A stretch of 64,000 nucleotides of DNA from Hirsutella rhossiliensis (Eukaryota > Ascomycota > Sordariomycetes > Hypocreales > Ophiocordycipitaceae), in assembly GCF_020360975.1 (NCBI RefSeq), contig NW_025408670.1, positions 3,596,001 to 3,660,000 on the forward strand, read 5' to 3'. The number at the start of each line of letters is the position of its first letter. The stretch's first letter is position 1. Positions 60,571 through 64,000 of this stretch are shown piece by piece. Position numbers and translations under genes: made by a program. The notes under the pieces were generated by a model, which was given only the letters and a program-made list of their open reading frames with translations, did no database searches and was not told where the DNA came from.

Positions 60571-63501
60571 TTCATGGAAGGCCCCCTTTCCGCTCCCTGT
60601 GCCCGATTTTTAGTCTCCCTGTGCACCTTACCGTATTAGGTAGAAGCATCGCGAATCGGCCAAGACTTGCATTTGTGTGTGCAACACACCAATTACTGTA
60701 GAAGGTGGTCACGGATTGTAGAGTCTTTGCGTTGAACATTATGAATTTGAAGCTATTCGCACATTTCCTCCATATCTTCTAGCCGCATTACAAGCTCATA
60801 CGGCTGCCGCATTGCGTGGCCTCTTTTCCGCCGTGGTGAGCGTTCCCCCCTTTCCTCTAACTGTAGCGTTACTTATCTGCGAAGCCGGGAGCGGCATAAA
60901 TCCTCCTTCCACTGATGTAAGGGTGCTAGAAAGAGGGGTCGAGGACCCAAGGGTAAAGAGACGAGGGCGCTCGCGATGCCCCCGTTGAGACCCTCCTTGA
61001 CGCGGCGGCCGCGGCGGCTCGTGATATTCGAAGGCCGAGGGGTAGCCGCCGCATAAGTTGGGTGGCAGACTCTGAGCGCCGGAAAGTCTGCGGTTGCTGG
61101 TATGAGGTCGGCTGTGTAGGCGTTTGACGGATCACGATGTCGGCTTGTGGTGTTGACGCTGCTTGTGGTGTTGACACCGACCACGAAGCTATAGCCGGCC
61201 CAATGCCAAGGTAGTTGCCAATAGCCTCAAGCCGCGCAAGCACTGTCTGCAAGACTGGCTGCCGCTGTTGCTGTTGCCCGCGAGGCTGTGACTGTTGCGA
61301 AGCTGGTGAGGTAGCTGCTGCTGCCGCTGCTGACGAGGCCACAGGTGCAGTTACAGCGGCTGTTGCAACGGCTGCAGTCGTGGCCACAGGTGCGAAGGCT
61401 ATGGCTCTGGCTGGTCTGCGGCGCCGGGCAATGACTCGAGGATCGCGAATTCGTCTGTATGGGTCTGTGACAGCAAGATCCTGCCGTAGAAGCCAGTGGT
61501 TGTCCCACAAGTTCAAGGGCAAGGGTCTTGTAGCTATAACTTTGCGGCTAGTCCCCTCCCCTTGGACCTGGAGGTACGAGGCGATAATATGCTTGCAGGG
61601 CAGCCCGTATTGGGCAGTGAAGCTATTCCCACATTCCCAAGTGGCCGCTCTTGTGGTTTGAGGAGGCCGGCCGAGGCGGCTAGTGCCTGTTTCTGTACAA
61701 GCTCGAGAGACGGATATGACGCCTTCTCGACGGCTTCCTCATATAATGGTAGCCGGAACAGGTCGCGAGTCCGTCGTGATTCGCGCTCAACGGTCCGATC
61801 ATGGTGTTCTCGTGAGGTTGAGGCTTGTAGTTGCAAGGCATGATATAATTCAAGCAGGTTCGACTGGCCGTTGCGAAGGAAGGTGCGAGAGCTTGAGTGA
61901 AGGGATTCACAAGGCGAGGTCGTTGTGTGGCCCCAGTTGCGGTAACGGCAGACCCAAGCGCGCGCCCATTGCGTTCGTACAGGCATCCAGACCTCTTCCA
62001 CATACCTAAGAATAATGTGCTGGTCTGAGAAGGCGCCTTGACGATGCCCCAGCGGCTGTTGAACTCGTCCTCGGTCGGGGCATACACTACGGACCGGAAG
62101 GCTGTTGTGAAGGCACAGGGCCTCTTTTTCCGGCAGTGGCTCCGGTAGCTGCAGAGCGCCCGGGGTCTTCATCGTCTTGGGGCTCTTGCGGCGGGTCAAA
62201 TGGGTCGTCATCGTCATAGTCGCCAAGCCAGCGCTTCTTCGCGTTTGTAGTGATGTTCTTCATGATATGCCACGTACAGACCTGTAGCTGTGAGTCCGGG
62301 AAGGTAGCCGTCAATGCAGCGCGCAGCAGCGTCATAGTCAGTGATGATAACGTGTGGGATAAAGGCATTGCCGTCAGCCTCGCCTCTTAGCCTTGCCTTT
62401 GACTGTAACCACTCGCGAAGCTGTATAAAACACCAGGTAAATGCGTTTGTGTCTTCGGAAGGACTAAACAGAAAGCCACAGGAAGATAGAGCCCAAGGCA
62501 GTGATTCCATTGATCTCTAGCAGCTTGAGGCCATATCTATTCGTGTTGTTCGTTACGTCGGCCATCATAAGGTGTGAATGTTGTGCCCAAAGCCGCAAGG
62601 CAGGGTCAAGGCCCACAATCTGGTAGAAGAAGCGATCCTCATCGTCAAGTAGCTCTTTATGGAAGGCACCTTCCTCGTCGAGCCTGGCAATAAGCGCTTG
62701 TGTGGATGTATGTGCCCCAAGCTCCCGGAGACGAAGCCGGGCACAGATATTCGCGATGTCTTGCTCTGTTGCAGTAGCCGCGGGCTCTTAGCCCGAAGAG
62801 CAAGAAGGATCTGCCGCGCCGTTAAGCCAGCATCGCGAGATAAGTCTTTAACCTGCTGGAGTTGATGTGGATGAAGGCGCCGGTATTCTGGGAAGGCGCC
62901 GGCCCTATTGGCCTCATGGTTGTGCCTTGGGCACATCACAGAGATCCGCCAGAGGTCTCCCTCTAGCTTCAGGCGCACAACCTTGACTCTAAACGGGCAG
63001 GAAGTCCGCCTGGTGCCAGTCTTCCGGAGTCCTAACGAGGCTGACTTGTATTCACGGCCGCCGCATGCGCATACGATGTCGTAACGGCGTGGAGCCCATG
63101 TTCGTAGTTGCTTGGCTTGAACTTAACTATGGCGTAGCCTTGGCAGCGCGCATGCCGCTGGAGCTCGTCAAACGCATCGTCAAAGGTCTCAAAGAGTGGC
63201 ATATTGTTTGGCGGGGGCTGGAGAAGCATCTTGGAGAAAGAACGGGTTGATTAGCTGCTTTGTGGCGGTTGTGTGCCTCTGGAAACTTAGCTACGCAGAC
63301 GCGATGTGGTATTGCGAGGTGGGTGGTTATCACGAGTTATTTTGGCTTGCGGTGTTGTACCAGGAGGCACTGCTTGCCGCGACGCCAATTGTGTGTATTA
63401 TGTGTGTTACGCGTCTACGTGTGGAGTCTTGCCAAGTACGGTAAGGTGCACAGGGAGACTAAAAATCGGGCACAGGGAGCGGAAAGGGGGCCTTCATGGA
63501 A
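60571..63501 (-). mobile_element. MULE-2, nested in the hAT element
   Basis: The element is 60580–63492 (2913 bp), with perfect 56-bp terminal inverted repeats (60580–60635 and 63437–63492, beginning GGCCCCCTTTCCGCTCCCTG) and a perfect 9-bp target duplication TTCATGGAA (60571–60579 and 63493–63501). The termini are unrelated to those of MULE-1, so this is a second MULE family. Its transposase is heavily frameshifted. Confidence 0.94.
60926..63229 (-). pseudogene. MULE-2 transposase, multiple frameshifts
   Basis: The coding signal moves between frames along the minus strand: PLFETFDDAFDELQRHARCQGYAIV (FAR1-like start, about 63.2 kb); CGGREYKSASLGLRKTGTRRTSCPF and WRISVMCPRHNHEA (about 63.0 kb); TNRYGLKLLEINGITALG (about 62.5 kb); SEDTNAFTWCFIQLREWL and ITDYDAAARCIDGYLPG (about 62.4 kb); LQVCTWHIMKN (about 62.3 kb); and RYRNWGHTTTSPCESLH (about 61.9 kb). 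At least four frame changes are needed, so the gene is dead. A Gln/Ala/Pro-rich tail reads at 61522–60926. Confidence 0.85.
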
Positions 63502-63546
63502 AGGGTATTTCCATATTTAGATATGGAAAACCACCCTGATCTATAT

Positions 63547-64000
63547 CAACCCAATCTTTTCGATCGTCTCAAGCCTTGAGCTTGCCTTCGGCATCCCCTG
63601 CGCAGATATGAATACAATCCTTACGGCAACCAGACGGTCCTCACAAACGCGTTTCCCTACAATATCCATTGGGATAAATACATTCAGATGTGGTCGGTTG
63701 TCATCCTGCGCTTTCCCTTTGAGAGTGTCTTGTTGGTGCCCCTGGCTCCGGTTCATCATCAGGTCGGTATAAAACAGAGCGAGGGCCAGACTCGCTCGGC
63801 GATGGGGACGGCACATGCCCGTACGTACACCAATCAAGACAAAGGAGGCGCCATGACCGTGAGAGCCGGGGACCCACCCGGACGGACCTGGCGGCACTGG
63901 CCGAGATGGAGTGTAACAGCTCAGGGGGCCGGCCATCTTGCATCCGAATTCCCACTTTTGTAGGAACTCTTCTTTCCAAAGGCACCGGCGGGCCTCCTTG
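63547..64000. other. Right flank of the hAT element, no supported gene
   Basis: Normal-composition DNA. A minus-strand frame at 63541–63936 (131 aa) has no domain I recognise. Its reading could have continued into the left hAT flank before insertion, but this is not demonstrated. Confidence 0.4.

Larger units (their letters stand above)
59129..63546 (-). mobile_element. Defective hAT transposon with a MULE nested inside
   Basis: The element is 59137–63538, bounded by the inverted ends CAGGGTGGTTTTCCAT and ATGGAAAACCACCCTG, with a perfect 8-bp target duplication ATCTATAT (59129–59136 and 63539–63546). The 8-bp duplication and CAGGGT-type ends are hallmarks of hAT elements. After removing the nested MULE (2913 bp plus 9 bp duplication) only about 1.5 kb of hAT remains, so it lacks most of its transposase. 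Confidence 0.92.

Overview
The window is genomic DNA of a filamentous ascomycete (Pezizomycotina). Genes carry short GT–AG introns of 52–158 nt. Old repeats show repeat-induced point mutation (RIP), with CpA/TpG almost absent and TpA in great excess. The gene content is typical of fungal secondary metabolism.

Layout. Bases 1–25.6 kb form one AT-rich block built from RIP-destroyed retroelements. It holds a Ty3/Gypsy relic on the minus strand, a Tad-like LINE on the minus strand, two copies of a ~570-bp repeat, and a complete Ty3/Gypsy LTR element (17102–25394, 5-bp target duplication). The left LTR of that element carries a 475-bp tRNA-related insertion. From 25.6 kb the sequence is normal gene DNA: a LURP-one-related gene, a 5'-truncated Tad LINE with a 17-bp target duplication, then a likely biosynthetic gene cluster from about 28.6 to 53.6 kb. 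Bases 55.9–57.6 kb hold a DUF3112-like multi-pass membrane protein. The right end (59.1–63.5 kb) is a defective hAT transposon with a MULE nested inside it.

Cluster logic (inference). The cluster contains a non-reducing PKS (SAT-KS-AT-PT-ACP-ACP-TE, 2127 aa), a scytalone dehydratase homologue, a tetra/trihydroxynaphthalene reductase-type SDR, two DMATS-type aromatic prenyltransferases and an HMG-CoA reductase. Together these suggest a DHN-melanin-like aromatic core that is reduced and dehydrated, then prenylated. The HMG-CoA reductase keeps the catalytic domain but lacks most membrane spans of the sterol-sensing domain, so it could supply isoprenoid precursor without sterol feedback.

One prenyltransferase (35.9–37.2 kb) has lost about 56 internal residues, and a 3.2-kb MULE with 71-bp terminal inverted repeats and a 10-bp target duplication sits 164 bp upstream of its start codon. 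The paralogue at 43.9–45.5 kb is full length and is probably the working enzyme. I found no transcription factor, P450 or transporter within the cluster.
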